NCBI RefSeq assembly: GCF_900102905.1
Contig: NZ_FNFV01000001.1
Span: forward strand, 627,501-691,500
From: Meinhardsimonia xiamenensis
Lineage (GTDB): Bacteria; Pseudomonadota; Alphaproteobacteria; Rhodobacterales; Rhodobacteraceae
Reading direction: 5' to 3'
Length of the DNA stretch: 64,000 nt
Shown here piece after piece: positions 18,643-27,812 of this stretch. The notes beneath the pieces were generated by a model. It worked only from the letters and a program-made list of their open reading frames with translations, was not told where the DNA came from and ran no database searches. The translations under genes were made by a program, and so were the position numbers. Within the stretch, counting starts at the first letter, position 1. Each line of letters begins with the position of its first letter.

Positions 18643-20829
18643 ATGTTCAACGTAGTGAAGAAATCGATGCAGTGGGGGGACGAGACCCTCACACTTGAGA
18701 CGGGAAAGATCGCGCGACAGGCCGACGGAAGCGTGGTGGCCACGCTGGGAGAGACCTCGGTGCATGCCGCGGTGACCTTTGCCAAGGAGGCGAAGCCGGG
18801 GCAGGACTTCTTCCCGCTCACTGTCCACTATCAGGAAAAATACTATGCCGCCGGCAAGGTGCCCGGCGGCTTCTTCAAGCGCGAGGCGCGTCCCACCGAG
18901 AAGGAGACGCTGACCGCGCGGCTGATCGACCGGCCGATCCGGCCGCTGTTCGCGCCGGGCTTCAAGAACGAAGTGCTGGTGATGTGCACCGTTCTGAGCC
19001 ATGATCTTGTCAATGATCCCGACATCGTGGCCATGATTGCCGCCTCTGCGGCGCTCACGCTGTCGGGCGTGCCCTTCATGGGGCCGATCGCCGGCTGCCG
19101 CGTGGGCTACGCGGGCGGCGAATACATCCTCAACCCCGATGTCGAGGACATGCACGATCTGCGCTCGAACCCCGAGCAGCGGCTCGACCTCGTCGTGGCG
19201 GGGACGAAGGACGCGGTGATGATGGTCGAGTCGGAGGCCTATGAGCTCTCCGAGGAAGAGATGCTCGGCGCCGTCCAGTTCGGCCATGAACAGCTCAAGC
19301 CGGTGATCGACCTCATCGTGGAGCTGGCCGAGGAAGCGGCCAAGGAGCCCTTCGACTACACCCCGCCGGACTACACCGCGCTTTACGAGAAGGTGAAGAA
19401 GCTCGGCGAGGAGCGCATGCGCGCGGCCTTCGCCATCCGCGACAAGCAGGAGCGCACCAAGGCCATCGCCGCGGCGCGCGAGGCGATCAAGGCGGAGCTT
19501 TCGGAGGAGGAGCAGGCCGACGAAAACCTTGGCGATGCGCTCAAGAAGCTCGAGTCGGAGATCCTGCGCGGCGACATCGTCAATGGCGGCTTGCGCATCG
19601 ACGGGCGCGATCTGAAGACGGTGCGCCCGATCGAGGCCGAGGTGGGCCTTCTGCCGCGCACGCACGGCTCGGCGCTTTTCACCCGCGGCGAGACGCAGGC
19701 GCTGGTGGTCACCACGCTTGGCACCGGCGAGGATGAGCAGATCATCGACGCGCTGCACGGCAATTTCCGCTCGAACTTCCTCTTGCACTACAACTTCCCG
19801 CCCTATTCGGTGGGCGAGGTGGGGCGCGTCGGGCCTCCGGGCCGGCGCGAAATCGGGCATGGCAAGCTTGCCTGGCGGGCGCTGCAGGCGGTGCTGCCGC
19901 CGGCGACCGAATTCCCCTACACCATCCGGCTCGTCTCGGAGATCACCGAGTCGAACGGCTCTTCCTCGATGGCCACGGTCTGCGGCTCCTCGCTGTCGAT
20001 GATGGACGCGGGCGTGCCGATCAAGGCGCCCGTGGCCGGCGTGGCCATGGGGCTCATCCTTGAATCCGACGGCCGCTTTGCGGTGCTCACCGACATTCTC
20101 GGTGACGAGGACCACCTCGGCGACATGGACTTCAAGGTCGCCGGCACCGAGAAGGGCATCACCAGCCTGCAGATGGACATCAAGGTGTCGGGCATCACGC
20201 CCGAGATCATGCGCCAGGCGCTTGAGCAGGCCAAGGAGGGCCGGCTGCACATCCTGCGCGAAATGTCCAAGGCCATCAGCGGCGTGGGCCAGTTCTCGGT
20301 TCACGCACCGCGCATCGAGACGATGACCGTGCCCACGGACAAGATCCGCGAGGTGATCGGCTCGGGCGGCAAGGTGATCCGCGAGATCGTCGAGACCTCG
20401 GGCGCGAAGGTCGACATCAACGACGACGGTCTGATCAAGATCGCCTCGGCCAATCCCGAAGCGATCGAGAAGGCGCGCGAGATGATCCTCTCGATCGTCG
20501 CCGAGCCGGAGGAAGGCAAGGTCTACCGCGGCAAGGTGGTCAAGCTCGTCGACTTCGGCGCCTTCGTGAACTTCTTCGGCAAGCGCGATGGCCTGGTGCA
20601 TGTCAGCCAGATCACCGATCGCCGGCTTGGGCATCCCTCCGAGGTGCTGAAGGAAGGGCAGGAGGTCTGGGTGAAGCTTCTGGGCTTCGATGATCGCGGC
20701 AAGGTGCGGCTGAGCATGAAGGCCGTCGATCAGGAGACCGGCGAGGAGATCGAGGGCGCCGGCGGTGACGAAGGCCCCAAGGGCGGCGGGCGGCGCCGCT
20801 CGCGCAGGAAAGAGGGCGCGGAGGGCTGA
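18643..20829 (+). CDS. pnp: Polynucleotide phosphorylase
   Basis: A 728-residue phosphorolytic 3'-5' exoribonuclease and degradosome component. Two RNase PH domains (about 10-230 and 310-540) are joined by an all-helical domain; the second shows [23 protein letters not shown] domain follows ([17 protein letters not shown], near residue 570) and then an S1 domain ([20 protein letters not shown]), ending in a basic tail. The ATG at 18643 begins the family's usual MFNVVKK; another ATG lies 3 bases upstream. It is not next to rpsO, its usual neighbour, which lies 16 kb downstream. Confidence 0.97.
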   Translation: MFNVVKKSMQWGDETLTLETGKIARQADGSVVATLGETSVHAAVTFAKEAKPGQDFFPLTVHYQEKYYAAGKVPGGFFKREARPTEKETLTARLIDRPIRPLFAPGFKNEVLVMCTVLSHDLVNDPDIVAMIAASAALTLSGVPFMGPIAGCRVGYAGGEYILNPDVEDMHDLRSNPEQRLDLVVAGTKDAVMMVESEAYELSEEEMLGAVQFGHEQLKPVIDLIVELAEEAAKEPFDYTPPDYTALYEKVKKLGEERMRAAFAIRDKQERTKAIAAAREAIKAELSEEEQADENLGDALKKLESEILRGDIVNGGLRIDGRDLKTVRPIEAEVGLLPRTHGSALFTRGETQALVVTTLGTGEDEQIIDALHGNFRSNFLLHYNFPPYSVGEVGRVGPPGRREIGHGKLAWRALQAVLPPATEFPYTIRLVSEITESNGSSSMATVCGSSLSMMDAGVPIKAPVAGVAMGLILESDGRFAVLTDILGDEDHLGDMDFKVAGTEKGITSLQMDIKVSGITPEIMRQALEQAKEGRLHILREMSKAISGVGQFSVHAPRIETMTVPTDKIREVIGSGGKVIREIVETSGAKVDINDDGLIKIASANPEAIEKAREMILSIVAEPEEGKVYRGKVVKLVDFGAFVNFFGKRDGLVHVSQITDRRLGHPSEVLKEGQEVWVKLLGFDDRGKVRLSMKAVDQETGEEIEGAGGDEGPKGGGRRRSRRKEGAEG

Positions 20830-20853
20830 GCGCCCCGAAAAACCGTGAAGGCG

Positions 20854-20884
20854 AAGGCCCCGGCGACATGCCGGGGCCTTTTTC
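20854..20884 (+). terminator. Intrinsic terminator of pnp
   Basis: GGCCCCGGC and GCCGGGGCC form a 9-bp stem with a 5-base loop followed by TTTTT, 25 bases after the pnp stop. This is the clearest intrinsic terminator in the window. Confidence 0.9.
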
Positions 20885-20947
20885 GTTGCGCGGGGCGCGC
20901 CAAATGTTTCGCGCGCGAAACATTTCGGGGCGCGCCCGTCGGACGGC

Positions 20948-21991
20948 TCAGATGATCTCGTCCTCGTCGAAGAGACGCTCCTCCTCGCTGGTGTCGTAGA
21001 GGGCGTCGAGGCGCGCTTCGGCTTCCTCCGGCCGCGCGGTCAGCGCCACATGCACGAGCGCCTCGCCCTCATAGACCACCGGCATGGTCGTCCGGCCGAT
21101 GACGATGCCGTCGCCCGCGGCGCGGATGGTGGCTTCGGTCTCGCCGAGCGGGTCGGCGATGACACCGAGGATCTCGCCTTCCTTCACCACCCCGCCATGG
21201 GCTTGGCGCGCGCGGAACAGCCCGCCCATGGGCGCGCGGTGCCAGACGGACCTGCGGCAGACCACGCTTGGCGCCTTCGCCTTCGGCACGAGGCGCGCCG
21301 GAAGCATCTCGAGCGCCTGCATGACCCTGAGAATGCCGGCGACCCCGAAACGCGCCGAGTCCTCGTCAAAGCGCAGGCCCTCGCCGGCCTCGTAGAGGAG
21401 GATTCCCACCCCGGCTTCGGCGGCTGCGGCGCGCAGGCTGCCTTCGCGCACGTTCGAGTGCAGCAGCACCGGCGCGGCAAAGGCGCGGGCCAGTTCCTCG
21501 AGACGGTCGTTGTCGGGCGTGATGCGCAGCTGCGGCATGTTGGTGCGGTGGATGGCGGCCGAATGCAGGTCGATGCCGAAGGATGAGCGCAGGACGACTT
21601 CGTTCATGAAGCGGTGCGCGAGGCGGGCGGCCATCGACCCGCGCGGCGAGCCGGGGAAGCTGCGGTTGAGATCGCGCCGGTCCGGCAGGTAGCGCGAGCG
21701 GTTGTGAAAGCCGAAGGTGTTGACGATCGGCACGACCAGGAGCGTTCCCGACAGCGAGCGCAGCGCCCGCGTGTTGAGAAGGCGCCGGACGATCTCAACC
21801 CCGATCACCTCGTCGCCGTGAATGGCGGCGGAGACGAAGATCACCGGCCCCGGCTTGCGCCCGTGCACCACGTGAACCGACATCGTGACCGGCGTGTGAT
21901 CGGACAGCACGCCGACCGGGATTTCCACGGTCCGGCGCGTGCCCGGCGCCACGGACGTGCCGTTGATCTCGAAGGCGTCGCGTCTGGCCAT
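20948..21991 (-). CDS. Succinylglutamate desuccinylase/aspartoacylase family (M14-like) hydrolase
   Basis: A 347-residue zinc carboxypeptidase-fold protein. The zinc motif AAIHGDEVIGVEIVRRLL (His/Glu) lies near residue 57, then NTFGFHNRSRYLPDRRDLNR, FGIDLHSAAIHRTNMP (second His) and LLYEAGEGLRFDE (catalytic Glu). The C-terminal third is a barrel-sandwich-like domain (VVKEGEILGVIADP). Family members cleave N-acyl amino acids, so substrates could include acyl-glutamate or a glutamate tail. The ATG at 21991 shares one base with the rimK stop, so it is translationally coupled to RimK. Confidence 0.88.
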   Translation of the reverse strand: MARRDAFEINGTSVAPGTRRTVEIPVGVLSDHTPVTMSVHVVHGRKPGPVIFVSAAIHGDEVIGVEIVRRLLNTRALRSLSGTLLVVPIVNTFGFHNRSRYLPDRRDLNRSFPGSPRGSMAARLAHRFMNEVVLRSSFGIDLHSAAIHRTNMPQLRITPDNDRLEELARAFAAPVLLHSNVREGSLRAAAAEAGVGILLYEAGEGLRFDEDSARFGVAGILRVMQALEMLPARLVPKAKAPSVVCRRSVWHRAPMGGLFRARQAHGGVVKEGEILGVIADPLGETEATIRAAGDGIVIGRTTMPVVYEGEALVHVALTARPEEAEARLDALYDTSEEERLFDEDEII

Positions 21992-22896
21992 CAGCCCTTG
22001 CCCCGCGTGCGCGTCCGGCCCTCCTTCGCGTTCTTCTCGATGAACTCGATGATCTTGCCGGCGACGTCGAGGCCGGTGGCCTTCTCGATCCCTTCGAGGC
22101 CGGGGCTTGAGTTGACCTCCATCACCACGGGCCCGTGGTTCGAGCGCAGCATGTCCACGCCGCAGACGTTGAGACCCATGCACCTGGCCGCGCGCACGGC
22201 GGTGGAGCGTTCCTCGGGCGAGAGCTTGATGAGCTCGGCGCTGCCGCCCCGGTGCAGGTTGGAGCGGAACTCGCCCTCCGCCCCCTTGCGCTTCATCGCC
22301 GCCACCACCCGGCCGCCGACCACCAGCGCGCGGATGTCGGTGCCACCGGCCTCCTTGATGAACTCCTGCACGAGGATGTTGATGTTGGCGCCCCGGAACG
22401 CCTCGATGATCGACTTCGCCGAGCGGTCGGTGTCGGCGAGCACCACGCCGATGCCTTGGGTGCCTTCCAGAAGCTTGATGACCAGAGGCGCGCCGCCGGC
22501 CAGCTTGACCACCTCGTCGGTGAGCTTGGGGTCGTGGGCAAAGGTCGTCACCGGCAGGCCGATGCCGTCGCGCGCCAGAAGCTGCAGCGAACGGAGCTTG
22601 TCGCGCGAGCGGGCGATGGCAACGCTCTCGTTGAGGGGGAAGACGCCCATCATCTCGAACTGCCGCAGCACCGCAAGGCCGTAGAAGGTGACGGAGGCGC
22701 CGATGCGCGGGATCACCGCATCATAGTGGGGCAGCTTCTTGTCGTGATAGTAGATCTCGGGCCGGTGCGAGGCGATGTTCATGAAGCATCGCAGCGTGTT
22801 GATGATGTCAAGTTCATGGCCGCGCGCCTCGGCCGCCTCCTTCAGCCGCTGATGCGAGTAGAGGTTGGGGTTGCGTGCGAGCATCGCGATCTTCAT
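21991..22896 (-). CDS. rimK: RimK-type ATP-grasp ligase
   Basis: A 301-residue ATP-grasp enzyme close to E. coli RimK in length and motifs: [59 protein letters not shown] and the metal-binding [15 protein letters not shown]. RimK adds glutamate residues to the C-terminus of ribosomal protein S6, altering ribosome behaviour. The start has AAAGGA seven bases upstream and overlaps the rimB-like stop in ATGA. Coupling on both sides suggests stoichiometric synthesis with the two hydrolases. Confidence 0.93.
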   Translation of the reverse strand: MKIAMLARNPNLYSHQRLKEAAEARGHELDIINTLRCFMNIASHRPEIYYHDKKLPHYDAVIPRIGASVTFYGLAVLRQFEMMGVFPLNESVAIARSRDKLRSLQLLARDGIGLPVTTFAHDPKLTDEVVKLAGGAPLVIKLLEGTQGIGVVLADTDRSAKSIIEAFRGANINILVQEFIKEAGGTDIRALVVGGRVVAAMKRKGAEGEFRSNLHRGGSAELIKLSPEERSTAVRAARCMGLNVCGVDMLRSNHGPVVMEVNSSPGLEGIEKATGLDVAGKIIEFIEKNAKEGRTRTRGKG

Positions 22897-23435
22897 GACG
22901 GCGTCCTTTCCGTTATGGTTGTCTCCTGACGGTCTGGCGCCGCCTTGAGGGAGCTGCGGTGCCTCGAGACGACAGGCGCGCCCCACAGCCAGGAGCGGCC
23001 CGGATCGACCAGCAGACGGTGACGGCGGATCGCGGTGCGCCCGAGGATCAGCGGGTGGCGCATTTCCGCCCGGTCGGCAAGCGTGACTTCGATGCGCCAT
23101 CGGCGGCGTCCGAGAACCAGCAGTGTTTCGATCACATGGCGCTCCTGCGGCACGCCTCCGGTGTTCTTCACCCGGCGGCGGTCGGCAAGCGGCGCCACGC
23201 AGTCACGGGCATGCACGCCGCTGGCATGGGGAATGTGAAAGCGCACCCAGCGCCGCCCGTCCCTTTCGAATTCAACGATGTGCGTCGCGTGCAGCGCCGA
23301 GGTCCGCGCGCCGGTGTCGATCTTGGCGGGCAGCAGATCAAGGCCGAGTTCGGGCAGCGCGACGCGTTCGCGCCAGCCGACCACGCCCCAGCCGCTGGCC
23401 CCGGCGGGAGCCGCGGCGTTCGGGTCGGGGGTCAC
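22893..23435 (-). CDS. RimB-type retropepsin-like (ATP-dependent zinc protease family) protein
   Basis: A 180-residue protein of the family annotated as ATP-dependent zinc protease or RimB. It shows [20 protein letters not shown] followed by [10 protein letters not shown], the D-T-G-A retropepsin-like active-site motif, and [20 protein letters not shown] near the C-terminus. In Pseudomonas rimABK, RimB counteracts or modulates RimK. The start is a GTG at 23435 overlapping the upstream stop in GTGA, and the stop overlaps the rimK ATG. Confidence 0.85.
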   Translation of the reverse strand: MTPDPNAAAPAGASGWGVVGWRERVALPELGLDLLPAKIDTGARTSALHATHIVEFERDGRRWVRFHIPHASGVHARDCVAPLADRRRVKNTGGVPQERHVIETLLVLGRRRWRIEVTLADRAEMRHPLILGRTAIRRHRLLVDPGRSWLWGAPVVSRHRSSLKAAPDRQETTITERTPS

Positions 23436-23719
23436 GTGAGCGCCTCCTCGTTCACGCGGCGGTAGTTGACGAAGGTGTTCACGCTCATCACCACGGCGAA
23501 ACTGTCCATGTCGATAAGCACGAAGCCGCGCTCGTAGAGGGCGCGCGACAGGGCGCGCATGTCGTCCTCGTAGAGGCGCCGACGCCCCATGAGCTGGCGC
23601 AGCAGCTTGGCGGAAATCCGGTACCGGCCGGAGGGCTTGCCTCCGAAACTCCTGCCGTAAAGGCGGGCCAGCCGCTCGGCGCAGGCCTCGATGGCTCTGT
23701 CATGGGTCGCTTCGCACAT
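23432..23719 (-). CDS. Unknown 95-residue protein heading the RimK operon
   Basis: I do not recognise this protein. It has 95 residues, no signal peptide and no membrane segment. It is basic in the middle (LARLYGRSFGGKPSGRYR, LLRQLMGRRRLYEDD) and ends with a more ordered stretch (LIDMDSFAVVMSVNTFVNYR). The middle could form a helical, possibly winged-helix-like fold. Its stop overlaps the RimB-type GTG start. There is no Shine-Dalgarno before its ATG and a promoter -10 ends 8 bases upstream, so the mRNA may be leaderless. By position it resembles RimA, the small regulatory partner in Pseudomonas rimABK, but I see no sequence basis for that identity. Confidence 0.7.
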   Translation of the reverse strand: MCEATHDRAIEACAERLARLYGRSFGGKPSGRYRISAKLLRQLMGRRRLYEDDMRALSRALYERGFVLIDMDSFAVVMSVNTFVNYRRVNEEALT

Positions 23720-23727
23720 GCGGCGGG

Positions 23728-23755
23728 CTAATAGCAGGTAATGAAATTTTGTCCA
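23728..23755 (-). promoter_or_regulatory. Candidate promoter of the RimK operon
   Basis: On the minus strand TGGACA (23755-23750) and TATTAG (23733-23728) are 16 bases apart. The predicted start of transcription falls on or within a base or two of the ATG at 23719. The -35 lies inside the inverted repeat at 23744-23767. Confidence 0.5.
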
Positions 23756-23767
23756 TAGACGAAATTT
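23744..23767. promoter_or_regulatory. 24-bp near-perfect inverted repeat, likely operator
   Basis: The arms AAATTTTGTC (23744-23753) and GACGAAATTT (23758-23767) pair at 9 of 10 positions around the spacer CATA. It overlaps the -35 of the RimK operon and is very A+T-rich against its surroundings, as expected for a dimeric repressor site. The regulator is not encoded nearby. The TTGTC-N4-GACGA core is compatible with a GntR-type site but is not specific. Confidence 0.6.
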
Positions 23768-23812
23768 TCTGACAGATGGTGATGTTGCGTCAATTCAGCG
23801 GCCGCGACGCAG

Positions 23813-26800
23813 TCAGAGATCCACCTCGATCACGCCGCCCGGCTCGGCGGCGCGGGACTGGCAGAGGATGATGCTCTCGGCGCGCTGGGCCTTCGAGAGC
23901 ACGAAGTCGCGATGCTCCACCTCGCCCGAGAGAAGCCGCTCCTTGCACACCCCGCACAGCCCGTCGGCGCATTTCACGTCGATATGGATGCCATGCTCGG
24001 CCAGAGCATCGGTGGCCGTCTTGTCGGCGGGCACCTCGATTTCGCGCCCGGAGCGGGCAAGGCGCAGCGTGAAGGGGTGGTTGACGTAGTCGGGCTGTTC
24101 GGGAACGGAGAAATACTCCAGATGCACCGCCTCCTCGGGCCAGCCCTGCCGCTCGGCCGCCTCGATGACCGATTTCATGTAGCGATCCGGCCCGCAGGTG
24201 TAGAGGTGCCAGCCCTGCTGCCAGCCTGAAAGGATCGCGTCGAGATCGGCGCGCGTGCCCTCGTCGGAGACGTGAAGATGCACCCGATCGGCCCAGGGGA
24301 AGGCGGCGAGATCGTCGAGGTAACCGGCCGCCGCGCGCGACTTGACCGAATAGTGCATGACGAAATCGCGCCCGATCGCATGCAGCCGGTGGCCCATGGC
24401 GATCAAGGGCGTGATGCCGATGCCCCCGCCCATCAGAAAGCTCTTCTCGGCCGTCTCGTCGAGCGGGAAGTGGTTGATCGGGCGCGAGATGAAGACCTTG
24501 CGCCCTTCGGTGAAGATGCGGTGCAGAAGCTTCGAGCCGCCGCGCCCCTGATCCTCGCGCAACACCCCGATCTGGTAGACGCTGCGGTCGGCCGGGTCGC
24601 CCGACATGGAGTATTGGCGCAGGAACTCGGGCGCCACCACCACGTCGAGATGCGCGCCGGCCTCCCATGCGGGCAGCTCGCCGCCGTCGAGGGCGCGGAA
24701 CTCGTACTTGGTGATGTCGGGCGTCATCTTCTCCACCTTGGAGACGACGACGCGCAGCACCGGGCTTTCGCCCTGGTCGTTCGTGTAGTGGTGGACGTGC
24801 GCTTCATCCCCCGCGGCAATGCGGGCGCGGTATTCAGCCGCCGTTACGAGCTTCTGATAGGCTTCGATGCCGGCCTCCCTGTCCATCGGGAAAGGGTAGG
24901 GCCAGGGCGGCGGGGCGAGGTTCGCGGGATAGACGGCAAGCGTCTGGTCCTCGTAGCGCAGCTCGAGATCCTTTTGCAGGTCGCGCGCGTTCACGGGCTG
25001 GCGGGCGGGGCGGTAGGCGCCGTCCTCGTGAAGCTCGATGTCCCACCACCATTTCTTCACCGGGTTGAGCCCGCCCTTGCCGACCGCGTCGTCAAGGCGC
25101 GCGAGCCAGGGCGCGGCGCGGGGCACGTTCATCGCCAGCCAGCGGAAGGGGCGCTCGGCGAACAGGCCCTCGAGGTTCCACGGGCAGGTCTTCATGCAGC
25201 GCCCGCACATGGCGCCGCCCTCGGTGGTGATGCGGTAGGTGGCGCATTTCTGGCTGTCGGACTTCCAGATCTCGTAGCCGTTGAACATCAGCTTCGGCCC
25301 GGCGGTGATCGCGCCCGAGGGGCATTCGCGGGCGCATTTGTTGCACGCCTCGCAGAAGGCCTGCAGGCCGAAATCCACCGGCTTGTCGTGGGCGAGTGGC
25401 ATGTCGGTCGTCACCACGCCCGACTTGAGCCGCGGGCCGAGGAAGGGGTTGAGGATGACCTCGCCGATGCGGCTGACCTCACCGAGCCCCGACAGGAGCA
25501 GGAGCGGCGGTTGCAGCACCTCGCCGTCGAGCACCGTGTGCGCCTTGGCCGAGTAGCCGAGGTTGCGGATCTGCTTCGCGATCACCCCGCCCAGAAGCGA
25601 AAACCGCAAGTATGCGCGCATCGATTGGGCGACCGAGATCCAGTCATCGCCCGAGGCGCCCTCCATCGTCTCGTAGCCCTGGTCGACAATCATCGAGATC
25701 GCCTGATCGTGGGGCGGGTCGATGGGCTCGCCGGCGGCGTCGTGCGAATACCAGGCCCATTCGGGGCAGCGCGAGATGCCGACCGCGTCGATGCCGAGGA
25801 AATAGCTCGCCGCCTTGATGTTGAGGGCGTTGCGTTCGGGATCGGCGGGGCGGGGGCCTTGCGCGTTCGGCTCGCCGTCCTGCAACAGCACGAAGGCGCC
25901 GAGCACGCGGCGCTGGGCCATCGAGGGCGCGGCCTTGCGCGCATAATGGCCGCCCTTGGCGCCCTCCTGCACGGCGCGGCCCATGTCGCCGAACTGGGCG
26001 CGGGCGAACATGTCGGTGCGCTTGGGCACGCGGGGAATGCGCGCCTCGTCGATGTAGGTGGTGGGCTCCTCCACCCGCTTGAGCGTCTCGAAGGGGTGCG
26101 GGCCGTCGGCGAAGTCGCGCCGGGCGAACGGATCGCCATTGAGCGCGGAGCGGCGCGAGCGGGTGCCAAGCCACCATGACGGCCCCTTCACCCGCCAGGC
26201 GGGCTGCTCGGACCAGGGCCTGAGCGGGGCGTCATGGGCAAGCTCGAAATCGGTGGTCAGGGCGGCGAGTCCGAAGCGGGGGCCGAGCCAGGGCGCATGC
26301 AGCGCGCCGTTTTCCACCGTGCAAAGGCCCGCGGCGACGGCGAGCCTGTTGAGGTCAACGTCGGAGGAGGTGACGGTGTGCGCCTTCGCGTCCCATCCCA
26401 GAAGGCGGATGTAGTTGGCCAGCACCACCGCCGTTTCGCTCGCGCGCAGGCAGGCACGGTGGGCCTGCGCGTCCTCGAGCCAGTCGCAGCCCTTCTCGCC
26501 GGGGCGCGGGTCGCGCGGCATCTCGTAGAGAAACACGATGGCGTGGCGGTGGCCCTCGATGGTGGAGGGCGGCGCCTCCATCGACTCCTTGAGGTCGGCC
26601 ATGATGAGGTCGATGCCCGAGGCGAGCGTCTTGGTCTGGCGCGTGCGCAGGTCGTGTGCGAGGCGGTCGATGTCGGGGTTGCGGCGCGGGGCGGGCAGGA
26701 GGGCCTCAGGCGGCACAGGACCGATACCCACCATCGAGGCATCGGAGAAATAGCCGAAGGCCTTGAGGTGGTTGGCCCGCTCGAGCGGATCGGAGGGCAC

Positions 26801-27028
26801 CTCGGCGCGGGCGCGGTTGACGAGCCCGTCGCGGATCGCGTCCATCATCGCCTGATACTCGGCCATGGCATTGACGATGGAGGCAGGGGCGTGCGGCCTG
26901 CGGAAGTCGAGTCCCGGCATCGGCGGGACGGCGGAGAGATCGGGCATCGGGCCGCGCTCGAGCAGCTCGAGCGGGAACGGGCCCATGTGCACGGGGCGCT
27001 TGCGGTCGGAGAAGAAGCGGAGCGTCAT
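23813..27028 (-). CDS. Self-sufficient reductive dehalogenase (RdhA) fused to FMN/2Fe-2S reductase
   Basis: A 1071-residue cytoplasmic fusion of the BhbA/NpRdhA type. Residues 60-330 form a vestigial copy of the corrinoid domain and residues 400-550 the true corrinoid-binding domain; the two share aligned blocks (LGWDAKAHTV at 210-219 and LGYSAKAHTV at 490-499; GPRF...LTTDFELAHD and GPRL...VTTDMPLAHD). Two 4Fe-4S motifs follow: Cys559/562/565/569 and Cys595/608/611/615. Residues 755-970 are an FMN/NAD(P)H reductase (RQYS, GGGIGITP) and 985-1071 a 2Fe-2S ferredoxin (Cys1020/1025/1028/1056). There is no Tat signal. It should remove halogen from aromatic substrates, perhaps ortho-halophenols as in BhbA, using NAD(P)H directly. 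The N-terminal start at 27028 is by analogy. Confidence 0.9.
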   Translation of the reverse strand: MTLRFFSDRKRPVHMGPFPLELLERGPMPDLSAVPPMPGLDFRRPHAPASIVNAMAEYQAMMDAIRDGLVNRARAEVPSDPLERANHLKAFGYFSDASMVGIGPVPPEALLPAPRRNPDIDRLAHDLRTRQTKTLASGIDLIMADLKESMEAPPSTIEGHRHAIVFLYEMPRDPRPGEKGCDWLEDAQAHRACLRASETAVVLANYIRLLGWDAKAHTVTSSDVDLNRLAVAAGLCTVENGALHAPWLGPRFGLAALTTDFELAHDAPLRPWSEQPAWRVKGPSWWLGTRSRRSALNGDPFARRDFADGPHPFETLKRVEEPTTYIDEARIPRVPKRTDMFARAQFGDMGRAVQEGAKGGHYARKAAPSMAQRRVLGAFVLLQDGEPNAQGPRPADPERNALNIKAASYFLGIDAVGISRCPEWAWYSHDAAGEPIDPPHDQAISMIVDQGYETMEGASGDDWISVAQSMRAYLRFSLLGGVIAKQIRNLGYSAKAHTVLDGEVLQPPLLLLSGLGEVSRIGEVILNPFLGPRLKSGVVTTDMPLAHDKPVDFGLQAFCEACNKCARECPSGAITAGPKLMFNGYEIWKSDSQKCATYRITTEGGAMCGRCMKTCPWNLEGLFAERPFRWLAMNVPRAAPWLARLDDAVGKGGLNPVKKWWWDIELHEDGAYRPARQPVNARDLQKDLELRYEDQTLAVYPANLAPPPWPYPFPMDREAGIEAYQKLVTAAEYRARIAAGDEAHVHHYTNDQGESPVLRVVVSKVEKMTPDITKYEFRALDGGELPAWEAGAHLDVVVAPEFLRQYSMSGDPADRSVYQIGVLREDQGRGGSKLLHRIFTEGRKVFISRPINHFPLDETAEKSFLMGGGIGITPLIAMGHRLHAIGRDFVMHYSVKSRAAAGYLDDLAAFPWADRVHLHVSDEGTRADLDAILSGWQQGWHLYTCGPDRYMKSVIEAAERQGWPEEAVHLEYFSVPEQPDYVNHPFTLRLARSGREIEVPADKTATDALAEHGIHIDVKCADGLCGVCKERLLSGEVEHRDFVLSKAQRAESIILCQSRAAEPGGVIEVDL

Positions 27029-27158
27029 GGCCAGGAGCGTCGAGAGTTCATGGCCAGACAGTAGCCGAGGCGGAGCGGATGTCCAGTCGTGGCACTTGCA
27101 ACGAAAAGGGGCCGCGGCCACGGCCGGCGGCCCCTTCGCGCGGCTGTCGCGGCGCGGC

Positions 27159-27581
27159 TTACTGGGCGCCGAACTGCGCCAGATAGGCGTAGACGTCGCG
27201 GGCTTCGTCTTCCTTGCGGACCTTGAAGGACATCTTCGAGCGCGCCTTGGAGTCGCCGAGCTGATCCTTCAGCCAGCCGGTGGGATCCTGCACGAAGGCG
27301 ATAAAGTGCTCCTCGTCCCAGACCACGCCCTGCTCGCCGAGGGCCTTGAGCCCGTCGGAGTAACGGAAGCCCTCCTCGCTGCCAACCACGCGCCCGGCGA
27401 TGCCGTAGAGGTTGGGGCCGGTCTTGGCGCCGCGGCCGGCAAGGACATTGCCGTCCGGGTCGGCAACAACGTGGCAGGAGATGCACTTCTTGAACACCTT
27501 CTCGCCTTCGGCAGGGTTGCCATCGGCAAGGGCGGGGGCCGCCAGAAGCGCGGCGGCGATGATTGCGATGGTGGATTTCAT
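27159..27581 (-). CDS. Soluble cytochrome c (c2/c550 type)
   Basis: A 140-residue periplasmic class I cytochrome c. A cleavable signal peptide (KSTIAIIAAALLAAPALADG) is followed by the single heme motif CISCH (about residues 33-37). GPNLYGIAGRVVGSEEGFRY precedes the helical part, and the likely axial Met lies in SKMSFK near residue 116. Such proteins shuttle electrons between the bc1 complex and oxidases or reductases. The start at 27581 has GAGGAGAG about nine bases upstream. It lies upstream of and co-directional with the dehalogenase, but that enzyme carries its own reductase, so a functional link is not needed. Confidence 0.93.
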   Translation of the reverse strand: MKSTIAIIAAALLAAPALADGNPAEGEKVFKKCISCHVVADPDGNVLAGRGAKTGPNLYGIAGRVVGSEEGFRYSDGLKALGEQGVVWDEEHFIAFVQDPTGWLKDQLGDSKARSKMSFKVRKEDEARDVYAYLAQFGAQ

Positions 27582-27743
27582 TGTCCGTCTCTCCTCGGTT
27601 TCGCTCCTGGGTTGGCGCCGGCCGGCCGCACGGGGCCGTGGCGCCTCACGAACAGTCAAGTGCGCCCGCCGCAGCATGGCCGTCTGCGCAATCCTCGGCG
27701 CAAGCCCGGTGACGGGCGGCGTGCAACACGCAGCTAAGGGGAT

Positions 27744-27773
27744 TTGCCACACAAGCGCAATGCGACGAATACT
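27744..27773 (+). promoter_or_regulatory. Weak candidate promoter of ydcF
   Basis: TTGCCA (27744-27749) and GAATAC/AATACT (27767-27773) are 17-18 bases apart, about 40 bases before the GTG start of the YdcF gene. Confidence 0.3.
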
Positions 27774-27812
27774 CACGTTTGCGTCGACAGGGCGGAAAAG
27801 CCGGAGGGCGAT

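Noticed and set aside
24272-26179. 635-codon plus-strand frame opposite the dehalogenase
   Set aside because: The minus-strand frame shows intact cofactor motifs throughout. The plus-strand product is Arg/Ala/Gly/His-rich with no domain.
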